Shown here piece by piece: positions 29,643 to 42,049 of a DNA stretch of 64,000 nucleotides; positions within the stretch are counted from its first letter, which is position 1, and every line of letters starts with the position of its first letter. Position numbers and translations under genes: made by a program. Origin of the DNA: Crossaster papposus (Eukaryota; Echinodermata; Asteroidea; Velatida; Solasteridae); assembly GCA_037893245.1 (NCBI GenBank), contig JBAIAA010000741.1, positions 827,501 through 891,500 of the forward strand. Reading direction: 5' to 3'. The notes under the pieces were generated by a model. The model searched no databases, was not told the DNA's origin, and was given only the letters and a program-made list of their open reading frames with translations.

Positions 29643-29776
29643 AGCTGTTTCGGCTGAAATGCCGAAACAGCTAAAAAAACTTTAACGAAAACAAAAGCTG
29701 TTTCGGTGAAAAACCGAAACAGCTAAAAAAACTTTAACGAAAACAAAAGCTGTTTCGGTGAAAAACCGAAACAGCT
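29643..29776. repeat. Three tandem 12-bp-stem hairpins
   Basis: Hairpins at 29643-29672, 29696-29724 and 29748-29776, period 52-53 bp. The stem is AGCTGTTTCGGC/GCCGAAACAGCT in the first and AGCTGTTTCGGT/ACCGAAACAGCT in the other two; loops are TGAAAT and GAAAA. Spacers are A-rich with AACTTTAACGAAAACAAA. An A/G-rich tract (29577-29630) precedes them. Confidence 0.9.
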
Positions 29777-29964
29777 AAAAACTGTGTGTATACGTATATG
29801 TTATTAGATGCGTGTGTTCGTTCAGTTTGATCAATGTACATGTACGATAATCCTCATGTTGACAAAGTTTATCGGGAGCCACTCTGCAACTGTCACGTTT
29901 GGGTATTTTACAGAATTAGGTAGAAAGCAGTTTTAGTTATGCTGTCGGCCATTTAACTTCAAGC

Positions 29965-30345
29965 TTAAAGGTAAGGATACACCATTTGAAAATATCGAAA
30001 AACTTTACTACCGAATTATTAAGAAATATATCAGTGATATCACTTATTTGAAAGTAAATAATGATTGTAAGCATCCAGCAAAATGATTGCGCTAGATATC
30101 CCATAATTATTGTTCTGAAAATTGAATTCTATATTTAAAAAAAAAAAGCGATCGCCGTACAAAAACAACATAAGAGCCACTGCCCGACGCCGGTTGAAAA
30201 CTAACACCTGACACCGTTTTCTTGCTTTCAATGATTGTAAAACTTCGAACATGCCAGTTAAACGATATTTACTATTTAATACAACCCCCAAATCCACCCA
30301 TTCATGATAATTCAAGCAATTACCAATGGTGTATTCTACCTTTAA
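29965..30345. mobile_element. TTAAAGGTA MITE, copy 1
   Basis: Left end TTAAAGGTAAGGATACACCA and right end TGGTGTATTCTACCTTTAA are inverted. Interior landmarks: AATTATTAAGAAATAT, TGCGCTAGATATC, CGATCGCCGTAC, ACTTCGAACATGCCAGTTAA, AATTCAAGCAATTACCAATG. Other copies are at 33456, 37853, 47267 and 58470. Confidence 0.8.
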
Positions 30346-30756
30346 AGATAATAAAAACATTTTGCAAACGTTCAACAAAACACAATGAAAAAAAACTAAT
30401 TAACAGTCTCAAGCATCCTGTGAAATTATGACACCTGATGTGCTGTCATTTTCAGGAAAAGTGAAATTGTTCTATTAATTTCCAACGATGGTTGTTGATC
30501 ACCGTTAGAGAAACAACTATGTCGACTTTTTTTCTCAAATGCTGCCCAATGTACCAGGTTTCTTAAGTCCACATTTGAATAATAATCGGTTACACAAACC
30601 AGACTAGTTCCCTGACCTAAGAATTCCCTGACGTCTATTACTTCATGTTAGTATCGGAACCAGACTACAAGAACAACGTTTTGACGCACAACTTTAAACA
30701 GGTCGGCTTCACAATAATACGGGGGAAAATACTAAATCCCATCACAGTTATTTTAA
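30346..30756. other. No feature recognised
   Basis: AT-rich sequence without domain-bearing frames, RNA genes or clear terminal repeats. Confidence 0.4.
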
Positions 30757-30940
30757 TATACCCAGCACGATATGTGGCAGAGGGGTACCCCCCTCTTATC
30801 CCTATACTTTATACGCACTCAACACTATTGTAACCTAACCCACCCCCCCTGGAAACCTAAAAAGAATTCCTGAGATTCCGGGAACACAATGGTCAACACA
30901 AAAGAGGGGGTTTTCTCTGCCACATATCGTGCTTCATATG
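30757..30940. mobile_element. Short element with CAGCACGATATGTGGCAGAG ends, orientation A
   Basis: Left CAGCACGATATGTGGCAGAG and right CTCTGCCACATATCGTGCTT are inverted repeats. The whole 184 bp is matched in reverse orientation at 39820-40010. Contains CCTATACTTTATACGCACTC and GGAACACAATGGTCAACACA. Confidence 0.8.
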
Positions 30941-31366
30941 TATTTTAAACACAGCCAGGCACCAGACTATAGCATAATTTGCATACATATCTATTTGTTT
31001 TATTACATGTACATGTACTATGACTCAGTACCGTAGGGTGAGAAGACAGGTAGCGATGGGAGCGTATTGCGACACCCCGAGAACGAGGTTGGGCCAATAT
31101 TCTCGGTTACCTTGGGCGATCGTTTGGCTGGTAGGCTATACAAAGTTAATTGGTATTTTACCAGTGACGCCAAAGGGAATCAAACACAGAATAACGACTG
31201 CTTTGCAAAATGAGTTTCCAACATGACTGCGGGGCTTCCAGTTTGCACGTCAGATGGCAGTGCACTTTATGTGGTCAGCGTAGTTGTCACGACAGAGATG
31301 GCGTTCATCACGTGACAGAGTAATAATGGAAACACAACTAGAACGCATTGGTAAGGTCGTGTGGTG
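30941..31366. other. No feature recognised
   Basis: No credible gene. The segment ACAGCCAGGCACCAGACTAT and its surroundings match nothing I know. Confidence 0.35.
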
Positions 31367-31930
31367 TACTATTAGTTTCCCCGGCTATTTAAAAACATTT
31401 TTTTTAAATTTAAATTCACTAATTCTCACATTTAATTCTGTCCGACTCTGAGAAGAAACCAATTTATGCTTTTACCAAACCATTTTTTGGTCATGATTTT
31501 AGCATTTATTTTCAACGTTTGGTCAACCTTTGTAAACACTGCGGGTCGAGAATATTCGTCATTACTGAATAAATTATAGAATTCGGAGAGAGAATTCGTC
31601 TTTATATCAATCAATATTATGTATAACTTATGTTAAATAATTTATTATGATGCGTGCTTGACTTAAGAACCCACTAGACTAATTTAATAAGCATAAGTTT
31701 GAAATTGATTGAATTTGATCTCCGAATGCTTTCTTTCGGCAACAGCTGAGACAAGTTTTGATCCGTAATGACGAATATTCTCGACCCGGTGTTTAAAAAA
31801 GAGTGACCAAACTATGAAATTGAATGATGTCTCGATCGGTTTGGTAAAAGCGTGTGAAATTACAAAATTGAATGCGAGAGTTGGTGAATTTGAGAAATGT
31901 TTTGTTTAAATAGCCGGGAAAACTATACTA
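31367..31930. mobile_element. Fold-back element with CCCGGCTATTTAAA ends
   Basis: The left (GTTTCCCCGGCTATTTAAA, 31375-31393) and right (TTTAAATAGCCGGGAAAACT) ends are inverted. Inner matching pairs include GGGTCGAGAATATTCGTCAT (from 31542) against ATGACGAATATTCTCGACCC (to 31787), and GCTTTTACCAAACC against GGTTTGGTAAAAGC. A partial relative starts near 32750 (TCTCGGCTATTTTAAAA). Confidence 0.75.
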
Positions 31931-33455
31931 CTAAATTCTCACTGGCCAACGTAGTATGAGTACTATACGTTGACCATAATAGTTTATTCAAGTAATATTT
32001 GGTAGTATTGGGTGACGTTAGGATTAAACTTTGCATAAACTGCAACGACCGTACGTGGGGTTATTTAATTATTTTGTAGTCCAACCTAATCCCAAACTTT
32101 AAATAGCAGAGCATTTTACCGAGACGATGAATCACTGATGTCTGTCGTGCACTCCTCCACAAATAATCCCAGCGATCGGTCCAACCAAATTCTCACACCC
32201 TGGTGAACTATCTGCATATTGCAAATATAAAGAGAAATAAAGAGACGAGAATATAACCACGACACACTGACATCATCGCGGTCCCATGTGGTGTTGGGCT
32301 GGGGCGTGTTCGGAGCATGATATAATGATGGCGGGATAAAACGCGGCACCTTAGTGACGCCTCTTATATCTGATTAGGATCTCTTCACAAATTCGTCATA
32401 ATTTCCACATTTTCTTTTTGAATTACCTACATTTAAAAAAAAATAGCTAGAATTCATTATTATTATTTTTCAATTGAAGATAATAACACAAAACGGCATT
32501 CTTTAAGGGTGGTTGTGTGAACGTTTATTACTTTCAAATGCACTTTACAGTTAGCACCGTTTCGTTTAAAACACATTTTTATCAGCATTTTATTTTAATT
32601 ATCCATTTCATAAAATAATGTGATAATTTTGCCAGATTTGAAAACAAATAAGTTGTAATTAATATTTAAAAGATTGAACTGGTATAGACTCTAATACTAG
32701 GCTGTATAGCTTATTATTTTTGAACAAGTTTAAATAAATATATGTTTTTCTCGGCTATTTTAAAACTGTTTGCATTCAAATTACTAACTCTCATTCAAAT
32801 TAACAAACTGGAAAAACCCATAGCAAGGCAGAAGCGCGGCATATTTTTAATACAGTGGGAAATTGTAAACTATGTTTAGTTTTCAGTGAACCTATTCAAA
32901 AAGAGAATACTTGGGGGGAAATAAGTAAAATATACCGACTTAAAATCAATTTTCACCGATCGAGACCCATTATAAAGACTTAGTGCAAGAGATAACATAA
33001 TTATTATACAAAAACTTAAGGAATTTAACGGGATTGCTTCTTATAATAACTAACAATTTCTTTTACCATTTTTTTCTCCACACAGTATAATATTTGTGTA
33101 CACAAATTATGATGCTGCATTTTATTTTTCTTGGTAACCCCACCAAGAAAATCGATGAACTGTAAATTAAAAAAAAGTATGCCTTAGGCGTGTAAATTAT
33201 GAATTTGCAGGCCGGTAGATTAATGTTGCACCAGGAACTATGCATTATACATTCATGGTTCGTGGTGCTGTCGGTATAATGCATGTATCTTGAAGGTGGT
33301 CGGGCCAAACCGATGATTCGTGGACTAGTTATTATACACACACTTGGCAACATTGAACAAAAATGATTTAAAGAAAATGCAACCAAAAATAACTTGTTCA
33401 TACAGGCTTTCTAACTGTTAATGTTGTGTTGGCAATTAGCGGAGCATTTTTAGTT
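31931..33455. other. No gene; AT-rich with repeat fragments
   Basis: Nothing convincing apart from the end fragment near 32750 and a short inverted pair around AACCCCACCAAGAAAATCG (33137). Frames are short and lack domains. Confidence 0.4.
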
Positions 33456-33923
33456 TTAAAAGGTAGTCACCAATCATTTTGCTTTTACAATAATTTTCAG
33501 AAATTGAAGAAATTTGGGCGTTTAGTATTTTATAGCAAATTTTGTTACACGGACCTTCTTACAGTTTTTGTTCATATAGGTGCTTGAAAAAAATGGGTGG
33601 ATTTAGGGGGTTGTATTTTATAGTAAATATCGTTTAACTGACCTGTCCGAAGTTTTATAATCATGGATGCCGAGGAAAGCAAGAAAAACGGCGTTCGTTT
33701 CAAACCGTCGTCAGGCTTTGGTTCTTTATGTTGTTCTTGTTTTTTTCTCGATCGTGAAATTTGTTTTTTTAAATTCTATTTCTCAGAACAATTAAAGGAT
33801 ATCTAGCGTAATCATTTTGCTGGATGCCTACAATCATTATTTACTTTCAAATAAGTAAGAAATTTCTTAATAATTTGGTAGTCAATTTTTTCGATATCTG
33901 CAAATGTTGTATCCTACCTTTAA
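33456..33923. mobile_element. TTAAAGGTA MITE, copy 2 (composite)
   Basis: Begins TTAAAAGGTAGTCACCAAT and ends GTATCCTACCTTTAA. Its left quarter (TTGGGCGTTTAGTATTTTAT) resembles 51915-51960; the rest matches copy 1 in reverse (ACTGACCTGTCCGAAGTTTT, ATCTAGCGTAATCATTTTGC). Likely a nested or rearranged copy. Confidence 0.65.
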
Positions 33924-36900
33924 AACACACCTGCAATAATACAGTTCTGCTGGGGCATATACCCCATCCATTTCACATCAGGTAAAAACAAATGGCCATA
34001 TCGATATAGATATTGTATCCACTTGCAAGTTATGCTGTCGTGTGTCCTTGACATGTGTATTGTGAAACCGCCACAGTCCGTTCACTGTAAATAATAGACA
34101 TGTGGATATGTACTTACAATTCTATTTTTCCCGCCATGCTTTGACTTCAATGACCCGCCAAAATGATTAATAAAAGGCATGCATGGGAGACTCCGAAGCG
34201 GGAGAAAAAAATGCGCCCTCCCTCCCAATTCGCAGATGCATACATGAACAATCTCAGTTAAAATCGTTTTAAAAAGCGCGGGAAATGTTTTTATCCGGAC
34301 TTATCGCTAAGAAAAAAATTGAAGTGTACACAAACCTGATTACAGCTCCAACTTCCAAAATGTAAGCGTCATTTGTGCCGGTAAAATATATATATATTTT
34401 TTTTTTTTTTTTGGGGGGGGGGACTAAACAAGGCTAGTTATATGGGTTAGGTGTATCGTTGAAGTAAACAGGGGAAAGGGGGTTATAACGACTAACTGGA
34501 AAGCTGAGATCATTATTGAAAGTAAACATACGAACAATATCATCAAAGAAAATCTCTTTTTTTGGTAACTGTTACTAGTGTTAGTAAAATGTGATAAATA
34601 AGAGGTAAACAGTTCTAGTTATAGTGATTTCCGGACTTTCACTAGTAAAGTGAGTTAAAACTCCCTTTACTAGTGAAAATCACAACGGCATTATGACCCA
34701 CCGTGCTCTGACTTTCTTTAAGACCGTACTGCGACAGTCTGGAAGGGAGCTGCAGATTCGCCACGCTTGCTGCACAATCCGCACCGTGCCGCCTCGGCCT
34801 CCGCCGTGCTGTGCGTGAAGCACGCTGCCCGTACCGTTCGCTGATGGTTTCTAGCGAAATTCCCGGCCGGACCAGAGTCTAGCAACTCCGGGCTTGGTCT
34901 GCTGTTTTCACCGTTGTTCACATATACAAGTAGTGTTTACGGGTGACCGCTATTATAGTTGAAGGATCTTCTACTGTCGTCGTGATGGATGAAATCGATT
35001 AATTACAGTTCAGTCAATTCCAGCACAATTAAGAAAACAAAAACTTTATCTCCAGTCAAGTCAGTCACGATCGTTCTCTTTCAAACTAGTGCTGGATATA
35101 TAGCTTGAATCTCCGATCGCGAAATTAAAGACGAACAGTAAAAATACCAACTGGGTTCCATTTCAATCGTGTTCAATTCGGGATCCGATCCGGGCCTTTC
35201 CCCTGCAAGTTAGCATTGAAGGTGGTTGGCATATTCTTCAGTATTCATCGTTTTGGTCAATTCGCATTTCAAGCAGCACATGAATATGGTGAGTACAGTA
35301 TGGAGATACATAATGTACATCAACGACACAGACTCTGCGACCTGTCGTACCAATGGGCTCGCGAAGTCCACGCATCGTGAGTGATAAAGGCAGTAAAACG
35401 ACTGGTCCGTTTGCCAAGAACTACGCTGTTATACTGGCCCAGTTGTCTGTGATTGCCAGTACCACATGATGACCAGAGACAGGAAACTGTACAGAAATAA
35501 AATAGATGACAGAGTCTCGTGTGTACAGATTAAATAGGGGCTGTCATCGAGATTTTAAAAAACCGGGGAAAACCACAAAAAGCGGAAGGCGCCGCATGAG
35601 AAGTCGTCATCACTGTCTTTCCTATATCAGAAAGCTAATCTCTGATTGATCATAATAATGCTGAGCTGTAAACGAGGCCATGCAGTGCTGCTGTGCATTA
35701 ACACCACACACATAGCAGTTTCAAAACTCCGCCCACTAAGACCGAAATCTCGGACTTGATTGGTCAAGAGTTTGTAAGCATGCGCAAAACGTTGCAGCAA
35801 AACGTTATTATACGCACCGCATACTATACATGTACATGTATATAGGCGTCATTGTGTTGTTTCAAAAACAGTATGCTCGATCTCTATTGTATTCAGGACT
35901 TATGAATGAACACAAAGTGGACAAGATAAACAGTATAACACGCGACATATAAAGAAAGTAGGTTTACATGGGTAGTTCTAGATTTCTACTAATTGACAAT
36001 TAGAAAATTTACTACGGCCTTAATGGTACAAACTTCACGCTACGTTCTTGTTGAATCTGAACGAACACCGTTGCTGGAGTGGCATGGCGTAATACATGGA
36101 ACTTTTCGAATCACTGGATTCGTTTATAGGCGTAAGGCGATTTTAGGCTCCCAACCGCGAGAACTCCAGCCACGTCATGACGCCTGTTGTGTTTGAGAAA
36201 CATTCAATCCATATGAACCCAAAAGTTCCAATATTTCCATTTACTTCTATTTCTGTTTGCTCTTCAGTGATTCGGAAATCGGAGGCGAAGCCGAAGACGA
36301 AGCAAATGTTAACACCAAATGAACAGGTATATTCCAATAGCGCCCTCTTTGTTGGACATTATGTTAGGGCATTTTGGTTTAGACACATACGTACACATGT
36401 ACATGTTCTTTGGCAATCGGGCTATTGTGGCACTACCAGACAAAACGATTAACTTTATAATAATTAATATAGTTTGCAAACATTGAGCGCCATTTTGTAC
36501 CGGTGCAGCGTGCCACGAGCGCGTAAATTAAAGCCGTGGTTTCCGGGGGAAAAAATCATCTCAACACCCTCAATAAAAAAACGGTATGGTTAGGACGTGT
36601 TTTGAAAGATTTGTTTATTGATTTGTACGTTCTATTTTACTTGTATTATCATCTCAATGAAGGTCAATCGGTGCAAAAATGTTGAAAAAACAAGAATCTG
36701 GGACTAAGAAACATTTCCAATTATGTTTAAAAATACTTGGAAAATTTTCTCAACTCTCCATAGACTTTGTACACAAACGATGAAGTGCCGTTACTATACT
36801 AAATTTACATTATTTCCCATTTAAAATACATGATCCGTAGAAGCAATAACAGAGACAAACAAAACCACGATAATGAAAAAATAATAAGGTCGATAAAGAA

Positions 36901-37852
36901 AAACAACTGCGAATACAAGTTCGAGTACTCACCTATTTTTGTTCCGTTTCTGCGAAACGTTGTACCGTTTAGTCCGAAACAAAAGAAGATGACGAGCACT
37001 CTTCTCAAAGCCTTCCTTGCACACATCAGAAAACGCATTCAGTCTGCATAGGTGCAAATTCTGTGATCCAGAATCAGACAGAATAGAGTGGCCTAGTCCT
37101 AGTGGCCACCAACCGGCATTACATGGCAGAAACCCGAAAAAACACAACCTCTTTTACGTCTGTAAACATGGCATCGAGCAATCCTAAAAAGATGCCACAG
37201 CGAGTATATAGCGGGAATCACAAGCATTGGTTGTTGGAAACGTTGTGTGCATGTATCCCAGTGGGTACTGTGCGTTATAGTCGTGGTTTGCACCTAGCTA
37301 GCTGGTCTGACCATGGTCTGACCGGGTTGAACCAAAACGAGACGTCATTATTGGTCACATAACAAAATACACCAGATGAAATGACCTGGATCGTAAAGCC
37401 AGTAAATTTAATGGCTGCCACACTGTGGTCTTTTTATTCCTCGATCCAGATGAACAGGGGTTACGAGGGTCGGTGGTGCGACATGCGAGCTAGAGTGAAC
37501 AAATTGACTGGGGGTTACCCTGCGTCCCGTGCGCCGTGATGACGTGCGTGAAGAGACCCGGTCCAGTGACCCGAAATGGATTGCAGCAGCTGCCGAACCG
37601 ACGTGAAGTATGCACAACCCGAGTCAGCTGTCGTTTTTGTGCATAGGTTCACCCATAGAGCAAGGAATGGTTTACCTATCAATAGCTTTATAATGCTAGT
37701 GTGGGTCTCCTTTCTCTGTAGTCTCATGAAATACTTCACTAATGCACGATGCCTATGTTTCTCACCATTAGGTTGTTTTTTTCTAAAGATTGAACAGTTA
37801 CTCTACAGTCGATAATTCTTGTTTTACGTACGGAGCATTATATCTATATTGT
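33924..37852. other. Largely featureless 3.9-kb stretch
   Basis: No credible gene. Observations: TA/T/G homopolymer tract (34388-34430); a perfect-looking hairpin around TTTCACTAGTAAAG / CTTTACTAGTGAAA (34636-34677); a GC- and CpG-rich patch (34735-34905) unlike its surroundings, with no RNA or protein I recognise; short frames at 36177-36452, 36929-37147 (-) and 37102-37362 with no domains. Confidence 0.4.
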
Positions 37853-38241
37853 AGTGGGTAGTATACACCATTTAAAGAAATCGAAAATATTTACTATTGA
37901 ATTATTAAGAAATATCCTACTCATCTGAAAGTAAATGTTGATTCTAGGCATCCAGCAAAATGATTGCGCTAGATATTCTGTAATTATCCTGAAAAATATA
38001 ATTTTATAATGAAAAATTCGCGATCGCCGGACGGCGCTCGCGAAAAAAACAAAGATAACATAAGAATAACTGCTCGACGCCGGTTAAAAAAAACCCGCTG
38101 TTTTTCGTGCTTTTCTCGGCATCCATGATTCTAAAACTTCGGACAGCTCAGTTAAACGATATTTACTATAAATACAACCCCCCAATTCTACTCATTCATG
38201 ATAATTCAAGCAATGACCAATGGTGTATACTATCCATCAAT
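37853..38241. mobile_element. TTAAAGGTA-family MITE, copy 3
   Basis: The left GGTAGTATACACCATTT and right AATGGTGTATACTATCC ends are inverted. The interior matches copy 1 (AGAAATATCCTACTCATCTG, ATCCAGCAAAATGATTGCG, CGATCGCCGGACGGCGCTCG, CGGACAGCTCAGTTAAACG). The outer TTAA is not preserved here. Confidence 0.75.
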
Positions 38242-38310
38242 TAATTTATGCACTTTACACACCCTATGGCCTTATATGGAATTATATGGCCCACAAAAAA
38301 ACTAATGTCT

Positions 38311-38638
38311 TGAGGCCAAAAATACCTATACCAATGGAGAGAGAATATTTATGGAAGAAAAAAGATCCAAGATATGTCGATTTGGACCAGTACTTTTAGC
38401 TCTAGACCCTATTTTGTGAAGCAGTCAGAGGTTTGTTCGCACCTATAAATAACTAAACCGCGCCCACCCGCCCGTGAATTTAACTAGCATGCGCGGTTTA
38501 GTTATTTCTCGGTGCGAAAGTACGTTTTCACGAAAAAGGGTCTGGGGCTAAATAACTAGCCCAAATCAAGATATCTTGGTATCATAATTTATTCTTGAAA
38601 GATACTCCATCATTGGTATAGGTATAGTTTTGGCCTCA
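38311..38638. mobile_element. MITE with TGAGGCCAAAA ends and an inner palindrome
   Basis: The outer inverted repeats TGAGGCCAAAAATACCTATA (38311) and TATAGGTATAGTTTTGGCCTCA (to 38638) pair over about 27 bp. A second inverted pair inside, GCACCTATAAATAACTAAAC and GTTTAGTTATTTCTCGGTGC (38437-38516), makes a two-storey fold. A partial relative lies at 43410-43660. Confidence 0.8.
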
Positions 38639-39819
38639 CAGGGTAGTGGAAGTATAATATTTGTTGTCTCCTGAGGCATGATGCCTGTCCGTTTTGGGAG
38701 ACCACTGCACTGTATATGTGTCACTATACCGTGTGATTCCAGATTCACTTCTCGATAAACTGCGACGATTTCGTAACAAACTAATTATTTTCAGAAAAAG
38801 GATTTAGTATCCTCTCGCAACTTTGTTCATCATTATCATCTCAGTGAAGGTCTGTTAATAAATGTTGAGACATGAATCAAGGACTGAGAAATGTTGTTAG
38901 AAAATACCTTGCAAATGCACTCGGCCCTCCACAGACTAGTTTACAGAACCAAAGAAGTGGCGGCATAGGCTAACTGTACTACATTATTTCCAGATTGAGG
39001 ACAACGAAGAGCGACATGAGCCGATGAAAAACGAATTAAAACTGTGACACTTTACAAAATCACCTTTCGTCAACTCAATAGGTCGAACTACATGGGCAGA
39101 CAATGGGCCGACCATGGGCAGACAGAGAAGTTAAAACAATAATGAAATTTCCTTTTTTAAGTAATTTCCCGGCCCTGAACCTTTATTATTTACAATTTTC
39201 AGCAGCTTGCAATAATCCTAATCTGCTTTGAGCTTTTAGTCTATTCATAATAGGTGAGAATACAGGATGTGAATTTGGATTTAATAATTATGAGGACTTC
39301 ATCCTATATGTGAATGTTGAGCAGGTGCAAAAAGAGGATGTGATTTAGCCAGCAGGCCAGACACGAGATGTGTTTTTGAAAAAGTGCTAAAAATGATGTG
39401 AATTTTGATTCTTTCCCGATTTAATCCAGGATGTCACTTTGGAAGAGGGTGTGAATTTGAAGCATTTGGATGTGATTTTGGAAATCTGTTGTCAGTGAAA
39501 TCACATCCTGCTAATAACCGCGCCCTTTTCAACTGAAGTGTTTGTTCAAAAACGTACACCGAGTGTCATTATAATAGAGCATACAGGGGATTACAACAGC
39601 TTTTCATCTTTCATTTAGGCGGGAATTGGCTGCAGATCAAGGATGCCATGCGACAGCTGTTCAATGCAGAAGAATGTTTAGGGCCAGGTGATGAAGTGCA
39701 CAAACACAACGGAGAGCAGATCGAAGTTATAAAGAAGCGAGAAGTGAAGAAAGTACAATGGAGAAAGCTGAGCCTAAAAGACGAGTTAACTCACTGTACT
39801 CTATATAGGGCATGGGAAG
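38639..39819. other. No confirmed gene; one exon-like open stretch
   Basis: Mostly unrecognised. Between 39620 and about 39830, right after an acceptor-like TTTCATTTAG, a frame reads NWLQIKDAMRQLFNAEECLG and onward through a basic, hydrophilic segment before running into the element at 39820. Composition is protein-like but there is no known domain, partner exon or clear donor. Confidence 0.3.
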
Positions 39820-40010
39820 CATATGAAGCACGATATAATTATGTGGCAGAGAAAACCCCCCTCTTTTGTGTTGACCATTGTGTTCCCGAAATCTCAGGAA
39901 TTCCTTTTAGGTTTCCAGGGGGGATGGGTTAGGTTACAATAGTGTTGAGTGCGTATAAAGTATAGGGATGAGAGGGGGTATACCCTCTGCCACATATCGT
40001 GCTGGGTATA
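39820..40010. mobile_element. Short element with CAGCACGATATGTGGCAGAG ends, orientation B
   Basis: Reverse-orientation copy of 30757-30940: starts GAAGCACGATATAATTATGTGGCAG-like, ends CTCTGCCACATATCGTGCTG, and contains TTGACCATTGTGTTCCCGAA and GAGTGCGTATAAAGTATAGG. Confidence 0.8.
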
Positions 40011-40606
40011 ACTCTATGAGGCATGATAAGAACTAGGGGCGCTGATTCGAGATCAGAGATCATAATATAGACAGACAGAGATCATAATATAGGTAGAACA
40101 TCGTGGGGGAGGGTCGAGTTCAGGAGATATGCGAAGATATGTGGAGGGAACAGAGACAGAGTAATTTCTACCTTATTCACGAGAAAGCCCTTTTGATCGT
40201 GTATTTTATTAATTGTGAACTGTTGAATGGGATGGTGCCAGACTATTTTTGCATTCTACCTTCACTAGTTTTTTTTGTATGTGGTTTAAAACCATAAAGA
40301 AATTATTCATCAGAGCAGACTGGCATTAATTTGTAATTAACTTTAGGTCATTTATATCCGCAAGTTTCAACAATTTAGATTTTACCTCACTTTCAATTTA
40401 ATATGGCCGACTCGTGCATAAAGCCCATATCTCCGATTCCGGCACCCACCCAATGAAAGCACATTAAGTGAAGTGTTACAACTGATAATGCCTTACAAGT
40501 TGACCGATACTCACGGTATGACCGATAGTGCAGTAACTTTTACTACACTCTCAGTCAATTTCGGTTACATTATCGATAATGCAATAACCGATAATGTTAC
40601 ATGTAG
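40011..40606. other. No gene; short repeats only
   Basis: Contains AGATCATAATATAG twice (40054 and 40080) and TACCGATAATG-type direct and inverted motifs (40510-40600). No domain-bearing frame. Confidence 0.4.
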
Positions 40607-40848
40607 CCTCAATTTCATAGAGCTGCTAAGCACAAAAATTTGCTTAGCATGACAATTTGTCCTTGGCAAAAACAAGGTTACAGACCAAATGTTCACCTGA
40701 TCTTTATTGTTCTGGATTGATAATCAGCTGTTTTTTTGCTTAGCATGAAAAACACCTATAATTTTGGCTGGTAACCTGTTTTTAATGAGCAAGACTTTTT
40801 TGTGCTAAGCAAATTTTTTTGCTTAGCAGCTCTATGAAATTGGCCCCT
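40607..40848. mobile_element. GGGCCAATTTCATAGAGCTGC MITE, copy 1
   Basis: Left CAATTTCATAGAGCTGCTAA and right TTAGCAGCTCTATGAAATTG are inverted. Subterminal TTTGCTTAGCATGA motifs repeat in both orientations, and the interior holds GATTGATAATCAGCTGTTTT. The family recurs at 42050, 42581, 46119, 51136 and 59570. Confidence 0.85.
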
Positions 40849-42049
40849 GAGTAGGCCTATAACGATTGGCCGACAGTGCAGTACATTTTACTACACTATC
40901 ACATCAGTCAAATTGTTAACATCATGAGTTAGTAACAGCAAGGTTCCTTGCTGTATGGTGATACAATATCAGTCAATAATTGTGCGACATTATCGATTGG
41001 TAATCATTAGTTACTACATTATCGGTTATAACATGAGATATCTATTTATAGCATAGAGAATGGTTAATAATTATAGTAAAAAGACTAAGGGGTCGGCGTG
41101 ACAACAAAAACGTGACGACTGACTTTAGCTTTTAATATCATGACCAGTGAAAGGAGGAATGGATAAACAGGAGATGTGCCCCTGACTCCCTGGGGGGTGG
41201 GGGGTTGACTTTTACACCAAACACACAGACACACAGACACACACGCAAAGATTACTGATGTATGGGGGACATCCCACGCAAGTGGGTAAATGCCGTCAAT
41301 AGGGGACGGGGCATTGTCCGACCGTCTTCCCTCTTTTGTTTGTACTCTAACGTTTTCGGATGATCGCCATAGGATTTGCACACGAGTCTGAATCGGGGAC
41401 CTTTGCGGAATAGGGGACCCCATTGTTCCCTTTGTCATACGTCCCCTATTTCAATCAAAAACAAACGCACCACAGGCTAACTAGTCTTCATGGCCCTTAT
41501 AGCCCGCGGTGTCACGCCGATGGAGCATGCCCTGCAAAATGCAAACACACCACAAAAGACTACGAAGCAAAAAGAACGCCTTTCATATTTCCCCCCCTTT
41601 TTCAGATATTATTATGAGCTTTGAAAGCCCGATGTGCATGACTGCTTGCTGGGTGCGCCATCTGTATTCATCATTGAAAAGAAAGCCATTTCGTTTTTAT
41701 TTTATATACAAAAGTGGTTCTTTCACAAGCTGTTTGTCACGGTGGTGTCATGCCCGCCTGTGGTACAAATCGCGCGTCTGCAGCTGCCCAAAACCCTACG
41801 ACTCAAGGCTATGTTAAGTGAATGGCGCTGTTAATAAGTCTTATTATAGTAATGCCGTCTTTAAAGAATATGTTTCCAGTTATTGTTTCCCACTAAAAAT
41901 CAAATAAAAATTGTAGAAACATCCGCCGTTTGGGTCACGATATTTGCTGGTCACGTGCTGGCAACTTTGAGCATTATAATGTTTATCTGTCTACAACATG
42001 TAGGATGTATAGAAAATATCTCTGGAAATTATGTGGGCCGCAACATGAA
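40849..42049. other. No gene; CA-type microsatellite
   Basis: ACACACAGACACACAGACAC occurs at about 41220-41246. A T/A-rich tail and several ORF shadows are present; none shows a domain. Confidence 0.4.

Noticed and set aside
34718-34921. Minus-strand frame in the GC-rich patch
   Set aside because: High GC lowers stop frequency; no family recognised and no splice partners.
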